DNA from: Anaerococcus vaginalis
GTDB lineage: Bacteria > Bacillota > Clostridia > Tissierellales > Peptoniphilaceae
Reading direction: 5' to 3'
Length of the DNA stretch: 64,000 nt
Assembly (NCBI RefSeq): GCF_000307225.1
Contig: NZ_HE978617.1
Coordinates: forward strand, 463,538-527,537
Translations under genes and position numbers: made by a program
Part shown: positions 22,001-30,738 of the stretch, one piece after another
How the letters are laid out: every line of letters starts with the position of its first letter
Numbering within the stretch: position 1 is the first letter of the stretch
Notes under the pieces: generated by a model
The model's input: the letters and a program-made list of their open reading frames with translations, nothing else
Database searches by the model: none
Told to the model about the DNA's origin: nothing

Positions 22001-25000
22001 AAGCTCTTTTACTTCTCTAGCATCTTTTACTTCATGGTAGTTTTTGTCCTTGCCAAGCTTGTAGGCTTTTACTTCTTGCTTCCAAGCACCCTTAGTATCT
22101 TCTTTGAAAGTTACAAGGAAGTAGGCATCAAGTGGAGCGAAGCCCTCTTTTGGCTTATGTTCTTCTAGGATATAGGTTCCTTCTTCGATGTTGGTAAATT
22201 CTACGCCGAGCTTCTCATCCGACTTAGCTATGGCATAACCCTTCTTGTCATCAAAAGGTTTAATCCTCATCGCATCTAATTGTTCTTTTGATAAGGCCTT
22301 GCCCTTTGAATCAGTTTTTGCTTCAGGTTCGTACATAGCCTTGCCATTCATATCAAAATACACACTACCATCTTTGTTAGTTTTAGCTTTTCTTAGACTA
22401 AATTCTGCTAAAGCTAAGTTTTGATAAGTTTCCTTATCTTTTTTCAAGAAACTGAAAGTAGTTCTGTTTTTATAGTTGGTAACCTGAGCATCGTTTATTC
22501 CTTGGTATGGGGCGTCTGGCCTTGCTGGGTTTGAACGTCCATCATCTGGAATAACTTTGATGTACTTGTTAAACTTGGAGTTTTCTGAACCAAGTCCTTC
22601 GATAGTAGTTCCGATTAGTTTTTGTTTTTCTTCATCCGTTACATTATCTTTGTTGAAAGAATCATTTGCCGTAAAGGTGTGTGTGAAGTAGAAGTTGATA
22701 CCCATGTAGTCAGCACCTCTTGGGTTTCTGCCTTCATATACAAAAACTTGGAAGTACCATTTCATTGGCTTACCTTCATCATCTACTGGCATCCTATAAG
22801 TTCCATCTGGGGCTCTTACTTCTGTTAATTCATAAATACCTGGGGTCAATTCTCTAAAATAGTTATCGCCCGGCTCACCAGTTGCTTCTGATACACCATC
22901 GTATTTTTCATCAAAGTAAATCGGATCTTTATCTGCTAATTTACCAGATTTTTCAACTCTTCCACTTGGTTTGCCATTTGAATCGAGAATATCTTTCCAC
23001 AAAGACCTATCACCATTTAAAATCTTACGAGCCTTAAATTGTGAACCTGTTAGAGCACCCTTATTTTCATTTACCTTGGTAATTCTCAAAGGAATTCTAA
23101 AACTAGATTCGTCTTTGTTGAAAATTTCCATCAAGTTACCATTGGAAATTGTCATAATTTTTAGGTCATTTTGTCCTTGTCTTTTTTGAGGATTTGATAA
23201 ATCGACATCGATTATTGATGTGGTTTCTGTTCCCCACAAGCTTGCATTTGATTCATATCTTTTATATTCAAGTCTGTATTTTTTGCTTGCGTCAAGATTT
23301 TTGAAAGTTAAGTTACCCTTAAATGGAGCATCTAGTTCTTTTCCCACTGGTAGCCATGATTCTGGCATAAATCCGTTATCTTCTTTTACATAAAGTTGAA
23401 TCCTACCAGCCCAACCTTTGGAAGGTGGGTTGCCATCATAATTTCCGTCTTTTTGGTTGGAGTAGATAAAGTCTGTCTTTAAGTCTACATTTCCTTTTGG
23501 AATTGGTTTAAATGTTGCATCAACTGTAACATCTGAATTTGGCATTTTAAATGTCCAATATTCTTTATTTTCATTTAAAGTTCTTGTTTGTGGAATTTTA
23601 CTTGTAGGTACAAATTTTCCATCTGTATCTTTTTTTACAGTTAAACTTTCCAATTTATAGGAATCATTTGGACTTATAGTTAATTTTACAGGAGCTCCAA
23701 GAGAAATATCTGAGCTTGGACTTGCACTTACGTTTCCATTTTGTGTAGGATTTATTGTTACCCTGTATTTTTCTTTTTGTTGTGTATTATTATCCTTTAA
23801 TGTTACTAGTCTATTAGGATCAAGTTTTACTTCTTCGCTATTTTCATCTGGCTTATAAGACATTTTTTCATGGATAACATAATTTCTCTTATTTTTTGCC
23901 GTTGATTTTAAAGAAATTTTATAATTAATTTCTAAATTTTCTCCAACTTCTAAGCTGATATTTCTATTTATAGAATTTTCTATAGGATTTGTTTGGTTTT
24001 CTTCTACATTTCCATTTTTCTTTATAGAATATGACTTTAATTTAACATTAGGATTTGTAGAGATATTGATAGATCCATTTGTTAGTAGGGATTCTTCCTT
24101 GCCAGTTGATGCGAAGTTAGCACTATTATTTAGGATTGAATCTAACAAGTCTTTTTGAACATAAGGAGCAAATTCTCTTGCTTTCCTATTTCCCTTATTA
24201 ATAAGAATATATTTTAAAGTTCGATCAAAGCTATTAAATTCTGAATTATTAGAAATATAAGTTTTAAATTCTGTACCCTTTGGTTTAAAATCTGTATTTG
24301 TTTGGTCTACATGAGTATAGACTCTCTTATATCCTTTTTCTTTAAAAGCCCTCATAGCTTCAAATTGATCGAAGCTTTCAGCCCACAAATCAGGCTTTTG
24401 AGCATCGTTAGAGTTGAAGTTAGCAAAGTTTATAACGTATTTGGTGTCATAATCTTCACTAGTTAAGTTTGCTAGATTAGAATTAACTACATTTTTTAAC
24501 TTGTCGCCACCATCAACTATTCCACCATTTCTCCTATCGATTCCAACTTTTGACAAATAATCTTTTACAGTTACATTTTCTTCTGTTAGGTCAAATTGAT
24601 TTTCAAATTGACGTGGTTTTAATGAAAGCATTTTATATGAATATTCACTAGCATTATCTAAATTTTTGATATTTGTCTTGGCTCGTAAAACTTTATTATA
24701 CTTATTATTGTTTCCAGAGTATTCTATTATTGATAGGTAAACTTCAGCTCCCTCAGTGTTAGCTTTTGCTCTTAGGTCTGTGATAAATTTGTTGATATTA
24801 TTATCAAGATTATTTAATTTGTTTGAATAATCCCATGACCTATCGATCATTAGTACCCAGTGAGATTTATTTTTGCCGATTTTTTTAGTTTTTGGTGTGA
24901 TTTTTACTGTAATATCACGAGAACCATTACTTGTATCGACTGCACTTGCACTTACTCTTATATTTGCATTAGTTGAATCTATATTATAAGGTTGGACTTC

Positions 25001-28000
25001 TTGAAGTTCTGGCCTTGATGTTTGTTGTGCCATTAGTTTATTAAATTGTAGAGGTTGTGATATATTTAGTCCTGACATTTTATATCTTGGACTTTCCATT
25101 GAATAAATTACTTCTCTTGAGCCTGTGCTTGAGTTTGGTTTCTTCCTATATTTTTTAACCACTCCAAATTTATCTACATGGATGTACCACTTGCCCGGAT
25201 CTTTTTCGTATCCTGCAGGACCTCTGTATTCTTCAAGAACATAATTTCCTGGTTTTAATTGGTCGAAGGTTACTATACCTTGGTTAGGTGGAAGTTTATT
25301 TGGATCTTTTCCTTTTTGTCCACCATGTCCATCATCTTCTGTAATAGGCTCACCCGGTGTTACTTTTTGTATATATTCCTTGGCGTATTTTTTGCCTGGG
25401 TCTTTGTAGATGATGTCATAATTTTCATCTGCCGTATAAAGTCTAAAGTAGGCACGTCTTAGACCTACCTTTATTGGATTGCCATTTTCATCATTAAATC
25501 CTATGGCATTACCAATTTTTCTAATTGAAAATTCTCCAAGTTTTGCAGTTTTTTCGTAGTCGATTACCCCATAAAATAGAGAGTGTTCATTGGTAAAAGC
25601 ATTAGGGTTAGGGTCTCTAACTATAACTTTCATAAAGCCTTCGTTAGCTATGGCTTCTGCCTCAACTTTAAGTAAAATCGAACTTGCAGTCTTGTAGCCT
25701 TTTGGAGGATTTTTTTCTTTTAGAACATAGTAACCACCGAATTCTAGGTCTTGAAGCTCGAAAGAATAATCGTACTTCTTTTCTTTAAAGACTCTTGGAT
25801 TATTTGTTCCGACCTTATTTATGTTTTGAACTATTGGGTGTTTATTTAATGGTTTATTATCAACTATTGCTCCGTAATAGTCAGCTTTATAAATATTAAA
25901 TTCTATCGGATTTCCATTTTCATCTAGGAGTTTTTTATCATTTACTTTTGTCGGTTTTTCTCCATCTTTTCCTGATGATAGGTATTTATCAAAAGGAATC
26001 GAGATTTTTCTTGCTTCGTTTCCTATTTGGAAGGCTTCTACTTTTTTATCTCCACTTATAATTTTATCCAAAGGGACTTCCTCAAGATTTTTATCTTGGA
26101 GATTTTCTTCTTTTGAAACTTCGTAGAGTTTATATTCAAGCTCTCCCTTATTTTTTCCTTCTTTAATTTCTTTTACAACAAGTTTCCAACCATATAATTT
26201 TGTTTTGGCATAGCCTTTTGGAGCTTGGAGCTCTTCTAGTAAATATTCTCCAGCTTTTAGATTGTCAAAAGTTATATATCCTCCACCTGTTGCATTTTGA
26301 CCATCAACTTTTTTATTACTTGGTTTTGTCCTAGATGTGTAGCCTTCTTTTAGATAGAAATCTCCATCAATTAGTTTCAAAGACATCAACCTAAATTTTG
26401 CATCATTTAAACCCAAGTGTTCATGTTCTGTATCAAGGACATACTCTTTCCTGACTTTTCTAAATTTAATTTCGGTCTTTTTTGTTTTGTTTTTAATTAC
26501 AGTTTTTCCATCTTCTGTTTCTGTTGGCTTATTATCTCCAACAAAGTAAAGATTGACCTTGCTTTTTTCACCTGTTTGGTTTTCTTTTTTTGCTTGGATA
26601 ATATATTTTGGAGCTTTTTCGTATCCTTCTGGAACTGTAGTTTCTTCTAGGATGAAAAATCCTTCTGGAATTTGATCAAATTTGAAATATCCAATATCTC
26701 CCTTTGAAGATTGATTATATTTAGGGTCATAGTTTGGATTTTCTAATTGATTTTTTGCTTCTTCTAGGGAAGATGCTTTGATTTTTCTTAGGCTAAATTC
26801 TGCTCCGTCCAATCTTCCAAATTTATTTTTCTTTATAAATTCTAATTTTCCGAGGTTGTCTTGGATATTTGTTACACTTAGTTTGATTTGTTTATTGTCA
26901 ATCGTAACTAGATCCTTGTTTTCGGCAGATTTTGGGACAGTATTTTCATCAAGACTTACTACGGTTTTAAAACCATCATTTACATGGATTTCTGGCAACT
27001 CTTTAAATTCGTAGGATCCATCATCAGGATTTATTTCTTTTCTTTCGACTTTGATACTAAAGTCCTTGATCGCTTCATATCCTTCTGGGGCTTTTTCACG
27101 AACTCTGTATGTTCCTGGTTTTAGGTAGAGTTTGTGATTATTTTCATCGTCTTTTGATTGCCAAGTTGTTTTCTCACCTGTATAGATATTTGTAAAGGTA
27201 AAAGTTGCACCAGCTAATTTTTTCCCTTTTTCATCGAATTTGTCGATTTCTATAGGATCTATTACTCTTCCTGTGATCAGTTCTTGGTATTTTCCTTCGT
27301 TGGTATGGCTATAGAAAACTAATTTTACTGAGTTCGCTTTTTCTTCTGACCAGTCGGAATTAGCCTTGTAAGAATTTATTACCTTAGTTAAAAGATTTTG
27401 AGCTTGGTCAGTTTGCATATTTTTTACTGGTGGATAATCTTTAATTAAATCTTCATCATCCTTTAATTTTCTAAGACCATTTGGAAGAACTCTACTTTGA
27501 TCTTTTCCTTTAAATTGTCCATCCCATCCAGTTTTTGGATAAGGTTGACGCCTACCTGAAAGGGTGTGATTGTGTTTCCAGCTCTCATCATTGTAGTTTG
27601 ATGGAGTTGTGAAATATTCATCATAAATACTATTACCATCAGTGTAGTGGTGGATTACTTTTTGAATCATAGCAGATTCGATAAGCCTGTGCATTTGTTT
27701 ATTATTATTTTCTGATGGATATTCTTTTTTAACTTCTTCTGCATAATAGAAAATTCTTTTCATCAAATCTTCCATAGCAGCGCCTTGAGATTTTTTTCCA
27801 CCTGGGTTTAGGCTAACTCCATCATAAGTACCATTATTATTAAGGTAATAAGTTAGTTTGAAATTTTTATTTTTATCCTTGTTGCTACTATTTATGTTTT
27901 CATTTAACCTAGATATCAAATAATCACCTGTTGGATTTTCGTGAATATCTAGGAAGATTCCCTTTTTACCCTTGTGGGCTGGATCAGGAAGTCCAGAGTT

Positions 28001-28069
28001 GAAACAGTGAACCATATCAAAGTTTTTGTTGATACGCATAACTGGATATGGATTTTCTGTGTACATCAA
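16073..28069 (-). CDS. giant pilus tip/adhesin protein, main piece (thioester, Cna-B, vWA, YPKTGG)
   Basis: 3998 residues in this frame. Near the start is a thioester domain: Cys22 in MVHCFNSG and Gln136 in AMIQKVIHHYTDG, the pair expected to form the bond that attaches covalently to host amines. About 16 Cna-B E-boxes follow (for example LEETTVPEGY, LEEVSIPEGY, EEKKAPKGY). A vWA domain begins near residue 1065 (HWVLMIDRSWDYS, partial MIDAS). A divergent InlB-B-like repeat lies near 1434, and an adhesin-like Ig region at about 2980-3360. The end is YPKTGG at 3962, a helix and FKRKDK. There is no signal peptide: this piece continues from 28092-30305 through an A7 tract. Expected location: pilus tip or cell wall. 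Confidence 0.93.
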   Translation of the reverse strand: MMYTENPYPVMRINKNFDMVHCFNSGLPDPAHKGKKGIFLDIHENPTGDYLISRLNENINSSNKDKNKNFKLTYYLNNNGTYDGVSLNPGGKKSQGAAMEDLMKRIFYYAEEVKKEYPSENNNKQMHRLIESAMIQKVIHHYTDGNSIYDEYFTTPSNYNDESWKHNHTLSGRRQPYPKTGWDGQFKGKDQSRVLPNGLRKLKDDEDLIKDYPPVKNMQTDQAQNLLTKVINSYKANSDWSEEKANSVKLVFYSHTNEGKYQELITGRVIDPIEIDKFDEKGKKLAGATFTFTNIYTGEKTTWQSKDDENNHKLYLKPGTYRVREKAPEGYEAIKDFSIKVERKEINPDDGSYEFKELPEIHVNDGFKTVVSLDENTVPKSAENKDLVTIDNKQIKLSVTNIQDNLGKLEFIKKNKFGRLDGAEFSLRKIKASSLEEAKNQLENPNYDPKYNQSSKGDIGYFKFDQIPEGFFILEETTVPEGYEKAPKYIIQAKKENQTGEKSKVNLYFVGDNKPTETEDGKTVIKNKTKKTEIKFRKVRKEYVLDTEHEHLGLNDAKFRLMSLKLIDGDFYLKEGYTSRTKPSNKKVDGQNATGGGYITFDNLKAGEYLLEELQAPKGYAKTKLYGWKLVVKEIKEGKNKGELEYKLYEVSKEENLQDKNLEEVPLDKIISGDKKVEAFQIGNEARKISIPFDKYLSSGKDGEKPTKVNDKKLLDENGNPIEFNIYKADYYGAIVDNKPLNKHPIVQNINKVGTNNPRVFKEKKYDYSFELQDLEFGGYYVLKEKNPPKGYKTASSILLKVEAEAIANEGFMKVIVRDPNPNAFTNEHSLFYGVIDYEKTAKLGEFSIRKIGNAIGFNDENGNPIKVGLRRAYFRLYTADENYDIIYKDPGKKYAKEYIQKVTPGEPITEDDGHGGQKGKDPNKLPPNQGIVTFDQLKPGNYVLEEYRGPAGYEKDPGKWYIHVDKFGVVKKYRKKPNSSTGSREVIYSMESPRYKMSGLNISQPLQFNKLMAQQTSRPELQEVQPYNIDSTNANIRVSASAVDTSNGSRDITVKITPKTKKIGKNKSHWVLMIDRSWDYSNKLNNLDNNINKFITDLRAKANTEGAEVYLSIIEYSGNNNKYNKVLRAKTNIKNLDNASEYSYKMLSLKPRQFENQFDLTEENVTVKDYLSKVGIDRRNGGIVDGGDKLKNVVNSNLANLTSEDYDTKYVINFANFNSNDAQKPDLWAESFDQFEAMRAFKEKGYKRVYTHVDQTNTDFKPKGTEFKTYISNNSEFNSFDRTLKYILINKGNRKAREFAPYVQKDLLDSILNNSANFASTGKEESLLTNGSINISTNPNVKLKSYSIKKNGNVEENQTNPIENSINRNISLEVGENLEINYKISLKSTAKNKRNYVIHEKMSYKPDENSEEVKLDPNRLVTLKDNNTQQKEKYRVTINPTQNGNVSASPSSDISLGAPVKLTISPNDSYKLESLTVKKDTDGKFVPTSKIPQTRTLNENKEYWTFKMPNSDVTVDATFKPIPKGNVDLKTDFIYSNQKDGNYDGNPPSKGWAGRIQLYVKEDNGFMPESWLPVGKELDAPFKGNLTFKNLDASKKYRLEYKRYESNASLWGTETTSIIDVDLSNPQKRQGQNDLKIMTISNGNLMEIFNKDESSFRIPLRITKVNENKGALTGSQFKARKILNGDRSLWKDILDSNGKPSGRVEKSGKLADKDPIYFDEKYDGVSEATGEPGDNYFRELTPGIYELTEVRAPDGTYRMPVDDEGKPMKWYFQVFVYEGRNPRGADYMGINFYFTHTFTANDSFNKDNVTDEEKQKLIGTTIEGLGSENSKFNKYIKVIPDDGRSNPARPDAPYQGINDAQVTNYKNRTTFSFLKKDKETYQNLALAEFSLRKAKTNKDGSVYFDMNGKAMYEPEAKTDSKGKALSKEQLDAMRIKPFDDKKGYAIAKSDEKLGVEFTNIEEGTYILEEHKPKEGFAPLDAYFLVTFKEDTKGAWKQEVKAYKLGKDKNYHEVKDAREVKELFEKSDTGKLVSVYNKKNYIDFNFKKINAKANEKGEEVPINTAAFKVTQVDENHKKIKDGYEKEITHYGSNGFEFEKLGVGHYKLQETWAIEKFEKPDPWYFEVVQDSHTHKLKIVFEKDYKSIRYTIDGENLTPKLDDNGNPADIRVANFEKIDVHFKKTDQDGKALKDALFNIKKVRKSIDEDNKTKAYEYYNSGKLKKYINFGKITEYDESGLVRKFTHDKKTYEYDDKGDLIKVNGQNPTEEDKKVRPDGITSATGKFNQTVRSQSDGEVSFQKLSEGIYELEEVSIPEGYKSDSKQFRWILKVEKDKDGLHLKYDKDFEDSYYKKYENDPKDQNSYYKKYTANNFKTNSNFIELKGDKEFSHQIKNTKTTTNLKWKKITNYEKSRLITKDVSFMLVKVSDNPDDMELIEKGKIGNVAPYNVSSDTGIFEIKDLTKGLYLLSESQAPEGYEPMDRKIVIKIREVNGKLEKQLFELKQADGVTTSYIGTTTFSYLLTRKGRSELDTDNDGTFYVNNKERPYVFPISKGFIDRSKGYPSYYPITKGKLSFKIYADPEDKTNTDTKVYYKTIDLNENDKSYDIHVDGIQLNKVYILEEVEAPDGYVKTKNKYKLRFNWIAEYQKFVATLLAVIGEDGKPLQNEDGQNITEMGDYIGGGLNIGTFHGTSNFKIINNKTEIEFTKVGKDGKDEKPLKGVKFYLEKQDPKDINKENQGYYPLTKDNEFIKSQPNRNGDGIDYYIERFVNGERKTIFYENSTIVTPEAFAKKYESDEHGKFKISNLTDGYYRVIEPEAPEYEPGKKYMQVQGPVKKFRVVDGKVYMDQKDKDGRIIETELTNENKNDVAKIVNEKSGKGEFSLTKVDEKDDPLEYIQYTLHKTDATETQVGGTYTTDSKGKIVFKDLPYGYYWLKETKTKEGYILDTKKKLIALGGGDWGETPSRKDDISKSITFDGNQQELVSTENPRRKDVVYPNNAEGMLANLRFKIDPKIAVKAGDYFTIKFSDNVDLDGIFRDNDGKGKNKDSQFDIIGPAGKLAEAKVNDDRRSITYTFTNYVNDYKPDFMSMIVQLFANRRKIDHSQDIRVTADVVDKNTNESKYHYSDSIKIDYRGQNEKGNYTGYQNPKVDISSYMLRLDPDNQTFTAIIYYNPWNKSLANKNITFTTDQDIMVDESLSVKTYMKDGKGSDESEWTQGDLPDSYDVDFNRNDLSLVTDSENKYDWKPTKIWKAVEEVGRNDDYDYWKYDYNYGYRYFKYVWKDNKDEKITRQINIPTRYLNERYPNNKSYVIEIKGKLKGKSANSLKTTAYYSNHNVYYNGRYWYSHTGSFETWSQFFNPGGLGEATKEIKLLNVKNKIEFAKVDGGVISNVVDQTAENPEKLKDLGLGNTLKGASFKLQIKDGNDFIDSSYGEKISDENGIFSWQGLKKGEYQVIETKTPDDDIYDLPEKPIANFEVDKDGNIVNIKPENNIIENYRKVKIKIRKTDQDGLGLQGAEFLLTPTSGQKDPTDPKKELQAKTLTSNKDGTIESDPLPKGKYTLEEKKAPKGYTKSDTIWELEVTKDGKIRWTNSFDDSKDQTKNLSITSYSGDSDKENLKSEILGIDTLAKTFRQKITIKAKPSELENARLILENPSANQKLTQANTKVRLVQVDKNTIKEKDDSSYTVEINNEQTPNLILRIKTPYMQKIKNNPQGSSTGQTSTTNNDDAEREYQFIVDMPYKDDTKIGAKVSYDIGTVDQNTGKLEFKKEDIKTTLYKYLSKPNFKIQTTNVDMKSYKGKYLDRDINLITTDVANIKNPDIYFKKVDADDDGKALSGAIFEIQRKNDKGYFIPIKENGEVFIPNGTNLKDKWTATSSSDEKIKGQFEFKNIPNGEYQVEETKAPEKYTLVEKIVFKFVVENGKIYYIDRKTNKISKIELTGNDKTKPNSDSNRILITNRKAEYPKTGGFGVWIGYTIIGLLVMLISVLTYFKRKDKLIV

Positions 28070-28091
28070 ATAATTTGTTCTAAGGTCAGAT

Positions 28092-30305
28092 TCAGAGATT
28101 TTTTTCTGTGAAAAGATCTAAATGACCTCCCTCACTTTCTGCTGCAAAGGATGGGTCAAAGTTATCTTTCTTTTTCTCATTAATGTCTGCCTTGAAGTAG
28201 TAAGAATCTTCCCTTGTACCCGTTTGATTTCTATATTCATAAGAAACCAAAGTTCCTGGATAATATTGTCCATTTTCTAGGATAACATCTCCAACTTGGC
28301 TGGTTCTTCTGTAACCACCATTTTGAAGAGGTACATAGTAATATTTTATAGGAGCAATTTTTTCTCCTTCAAAAGCATTGTTCAAAGTAAAAGTCGGATT
28401 GTCAAAGGCTGGGTCTTCTTTTTCGCCAAGTCTTATTAGGTCAAGAGCGTACCAATCAGCCCTGTTATCTGTAATTCTATCAGCTACTATAGTTCTTGTT
28501 CTGTCATAGTAGAATCTTTCGTTAGTATAGTTGTTTCTAAGCCCAATTCTTGCTGGAATTTTCGCCTCTACCAAGTTAAAGGGAACTTCCGAAAATCTTG
28601 ATGCTTCTTCAAGACCTTTAATCCATTTGAATATACTAGGGATACTTTTAAATTTTTCCAAGGCATCCTCTACCATCTTTTTGATGTAGTTGGAATCTGG
28701 ATTTATCCTAAGACCTATAGAATAAACTTCGTGTGGATTTTCGGTGTCAACTGGTGCTTTGACTTTTATATATAATTTTTCTCCCAAATCAGATTTATTT
28801 ATCGATGTATTTAGGGTCAAAATTTCTCCAAGTCTTGAAGATATTTTATAATCATTTACATTTTCAAGATCAGCCTTGTTTTTTGATGCTTTTGCCCTAA
28901 GATCCCAAAGTCCTTGCCTGCTTGAACCAAAAATTGTTAGGTTTAACTTTTTAAAATCTAATTTATTATTTTCCTTGTCAAGAAGGGTATCTGTATCAAC
29001 TTCTATATCCCATTCTACATAGGCTCCATCAAGACTACTTCTTGTTGGATCTTGGATTACATTTCCATTTTTATCTTTAAGTTTTTGGGAAGTTGTCCTC
29101 CACTTTAGCTCATAAGGATAAGTTCCTGCTGGTTGCTCACCCTTATCTTCTACTACAAAGTCTGTAGAGACGACTGGTGTTGGGTCAGTTTTATTTACGG
29201 TTTTTCTTGGCATAGTTTGAACTGGGTTGTTTTTTGGTGCAACCTTGATGTCAATATCAACACTATATCTTGAACCAACATTTCCCATATCAAATTCTAA
29301 ATCTTGGTCAATGTTTAAACTAATATCATGTGTAACTCTTGTTATATAGGTGTATCTGATATAATGGTCGTTTCCATTTTCAAAATATTCGCCAGTTGCT
29401 ACAACTTGATTTCCTACTTTCAAGTTTTCGATGTTCTTTGTGCCCTTTTTTAGGTATGGTCCTAAATGTACATCAAAATACCAACCTGTAGGTATAGCCC
29501 AGACTGGACTTGCCTTTACATTCATAACAGTTTTTAGGTTAAAAACTTTATCTTCAAAAGAATTTGAAGGTCTTTGTTGATCTTGCCTAAGATTATTTGG
29601 TCTGAAATTTTCTTTTCTATCTTTTTCTACAAGATCTTTTATAGCCTTGTCGTTGGATGCCATTAATTTTTCTTGGTCATCTCTACTTAGCTTGTATTTT
29701 TCTCCTAGGCTTGTTAAAAGTTTTTGAATTTCTTCTAGGGTATTTTTCTTATCGGCTAGGGCAGTTTTTAATTCTTTGTCTGCTTTTTCAAGATTTGATA
29801 ATTCTTTGGACTCTTTAGATTCATCAGATTTTTTATCCAAATCTTCTTTTTCTTTATTTTCTTTTGCCTTTTTTTCTTCTTCTTCTAATTTTTTAGCCTT
29901 TTTTGCCTCTTCTTCTGCCTTGGCTTTTTCTTCGGCTAATTTTTTCTCGCTTTCTTCACTTTCTTTTTCTTCTTTATATGAATTAAGGCTATTTAAGTCC
30001 TCTTTTAAAGAATTTGTGTTATAAATATTTACTTTTTTATCATTAATAAGGGCAAAAATATCTCCCTCATTTTTAACTTTCCAATTTCCTTCTTCGTCTT
30101 TTTCAAACAAGTTGTAATTTGGATCAAGTGATGTATTTTTTATAAATTCTAAATTAAATACTAATTTATCTTGACTTAGAAGTTTTTGATTTCCCTTTTC
30201 ATTAAAATCAAAATCATCTAAAATTTTAAAGTCTATGTAGGAGTAATTTTCTCCATATTGGCTATTTTGAGCCACCCCCCCCAGATTCAATATTTTTGAT
30301 TTCAT
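28092..30305 (-). CDS. giant pilus tip/adhesin protein, middle piece
   Basis: 737 residues in frame, but the first codons are probably not a true start: the coding continues from 30738-30262 across a G8 run. Residues about 95-220 are highly charged and helical (many Glu/Lys, coiled-coil-like). Two Ig-like adhesin domains follow (VWAIPTGWYFDVHLGPYL; YVEWDIEVDTDTLL), resembling MSCRAMM N2/N3 folds. It ends at LFTEKNL then TGA. Removing one A from A7 (plus T7 at 28099-28105) lets it read EKISESDLRTNYLMYTENP into the thioester domain of the next piece. No RBS precedes the internal ATG at 30305. Confidence 0.8.
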   Translation of the reverse strand: MKSKILNLGGVAQNSQYGENYSYIDFKILDDFDFNEKGNQKLLSQDKLVFNLEFIKNTSLDPNYNLFEKDEEGNWKVKNEGDIFALINDKKVNIYNTNSLKEDLNSLNSYKEEKESEESEKKLAEEKAKAEEEAKKAKKLEEEEKKAKENKEKEDLDKKSDESKESKELSNLEKADKELKTALADKKNTLEEIQKLLTSLGEKYKLSRDDQEKLMASNDKAIKDLVEKDRKENFRPNNLRQDQQRPSNSFEDKVFNLKTVMNVKASPVWAIPTGWYFDVHLGPYLKKGTKNIENLKVGNQVVATGEYFENGNDHYIRYTYITRVTHDISLNIDQDLEFDMGNVGSRYSVDIDIKVAPKNNPVQTMPRKTVNKTDPTPVVSTDFVVEDKGEQPAGTYPYELKWRTTSQKLKDKNGNVIQDPTRSSLDGAYVEWDIEVDTDTLLDKENNKLDFKKLNLTIFGSSRQGLWDLRAKASKNKADLENVNDYKISSRLGEILTLNTSINKSDLGEKLYIKVKAPVDTENPHEVYSIGLRINPDSNYIKKMVEDALEKFKSIPSIFKWIKGLEEASRFSEVPFNLVEAKIPARIGLRNNYTNERFYYDRTRTIVADRITDNRADWYALDLIRLGEKEDPAFDNPTFTLNNAFEGEKIAPIKYYYVPLQNGGYRRTSQVGDVILENGQYYPGTLVSYEYRNQTGTREDSYYFKADINEKKKDNFDPSFAAESEGGHLDLFTEKNL

Positions 30306-30738
30306 CTTTGTCTAGGATTTTATATCCTTCATCTTCTTTGATGATTTCAAGATCTAAATCAAGGCCTTGGTTATTTAGCATATCTTTTACACGCCAATAT
30401 TCCTTGCTTGCTTCTTCTTTTGTTTTAAAAATTTTATCATCATAAAGCTTGAGGTCGTTTCTTTTTACAAGTTTAAAATTTGAACTTGTATCTGGCATAG
30501 ATATAGCGATAGAAAAATTGCCCTCGCCTTTTTTTATTTTCTTTTTGTCATAAATTTTTTGGGAATTTGTGATTGAAAAATAAGATTCGTCGTCAATTTC
30601 AAGATTTTCAAGATTTTTAATTGAATTTGGGTTTTCTTCTTCCGCCCTTGATATTGTTGCGAAAGCTGGCAGCATTACTTGCAAGATCATAAAAAGCGCC
30701 ATTGCAAATGATGCGGATTTCCTTAATATTTTTTTCAT
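30262..30738 (-). CDS. giant pilus tip/adhesin protein, N-terminal piece with signal peptide
   Basis: 158 residues. It has a strong RBS (GAAGGAG) and a Sec signal peptide (MKKILRKSASFAMALFMILQ, cleavage near ISRAEE). It stops shortly after a G8 run on the coding strand (plus C8 at 30275-30282). With seven G instead of eight the frame reads IESGGVAQNSQYGENY and enters the 30305-28092 piece. Joined with both corrections, 30738 to 16073 gives exactly 4888 codons including stop. As sequenced, only this short secreted fragment would be made, so the locus reads as OFF. Confidence 0.85.
   Translation of the reverse strand: MKKILRKSASFAMALFMILQVMLPAFATISRAEEENPNSIKNLENLEIDDESYFSITNSQKIYDKKKIKKGEGNFSIAISMPDTSSNFKLVKRNDLKLYDDKIFKTKEEASKEYWRVKDMLNNQGLDLDLEIIKEDEGYKILDKDEIKNIESGGGGSK
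30275..30282 (-). repeat. G8 homopolymer, candidate phase-variation tract
   Basis: Eight G on the coding strand near codon 153 of the giant protein. G7 restores the frame, G8 breaks it. Long G runs are rare in this AT-rich DNA and are classic slipped-strand switch sites. Confidence 0.6.

Noticed and set aside
16900..27014. Several plus-strand open frames of 60-120 codons across the giant gene
   Set aside because: They are antisense to a clear Cna-B coding frame, lack RBSs and give hydrophobic low-complexity sequences typical of shadows.
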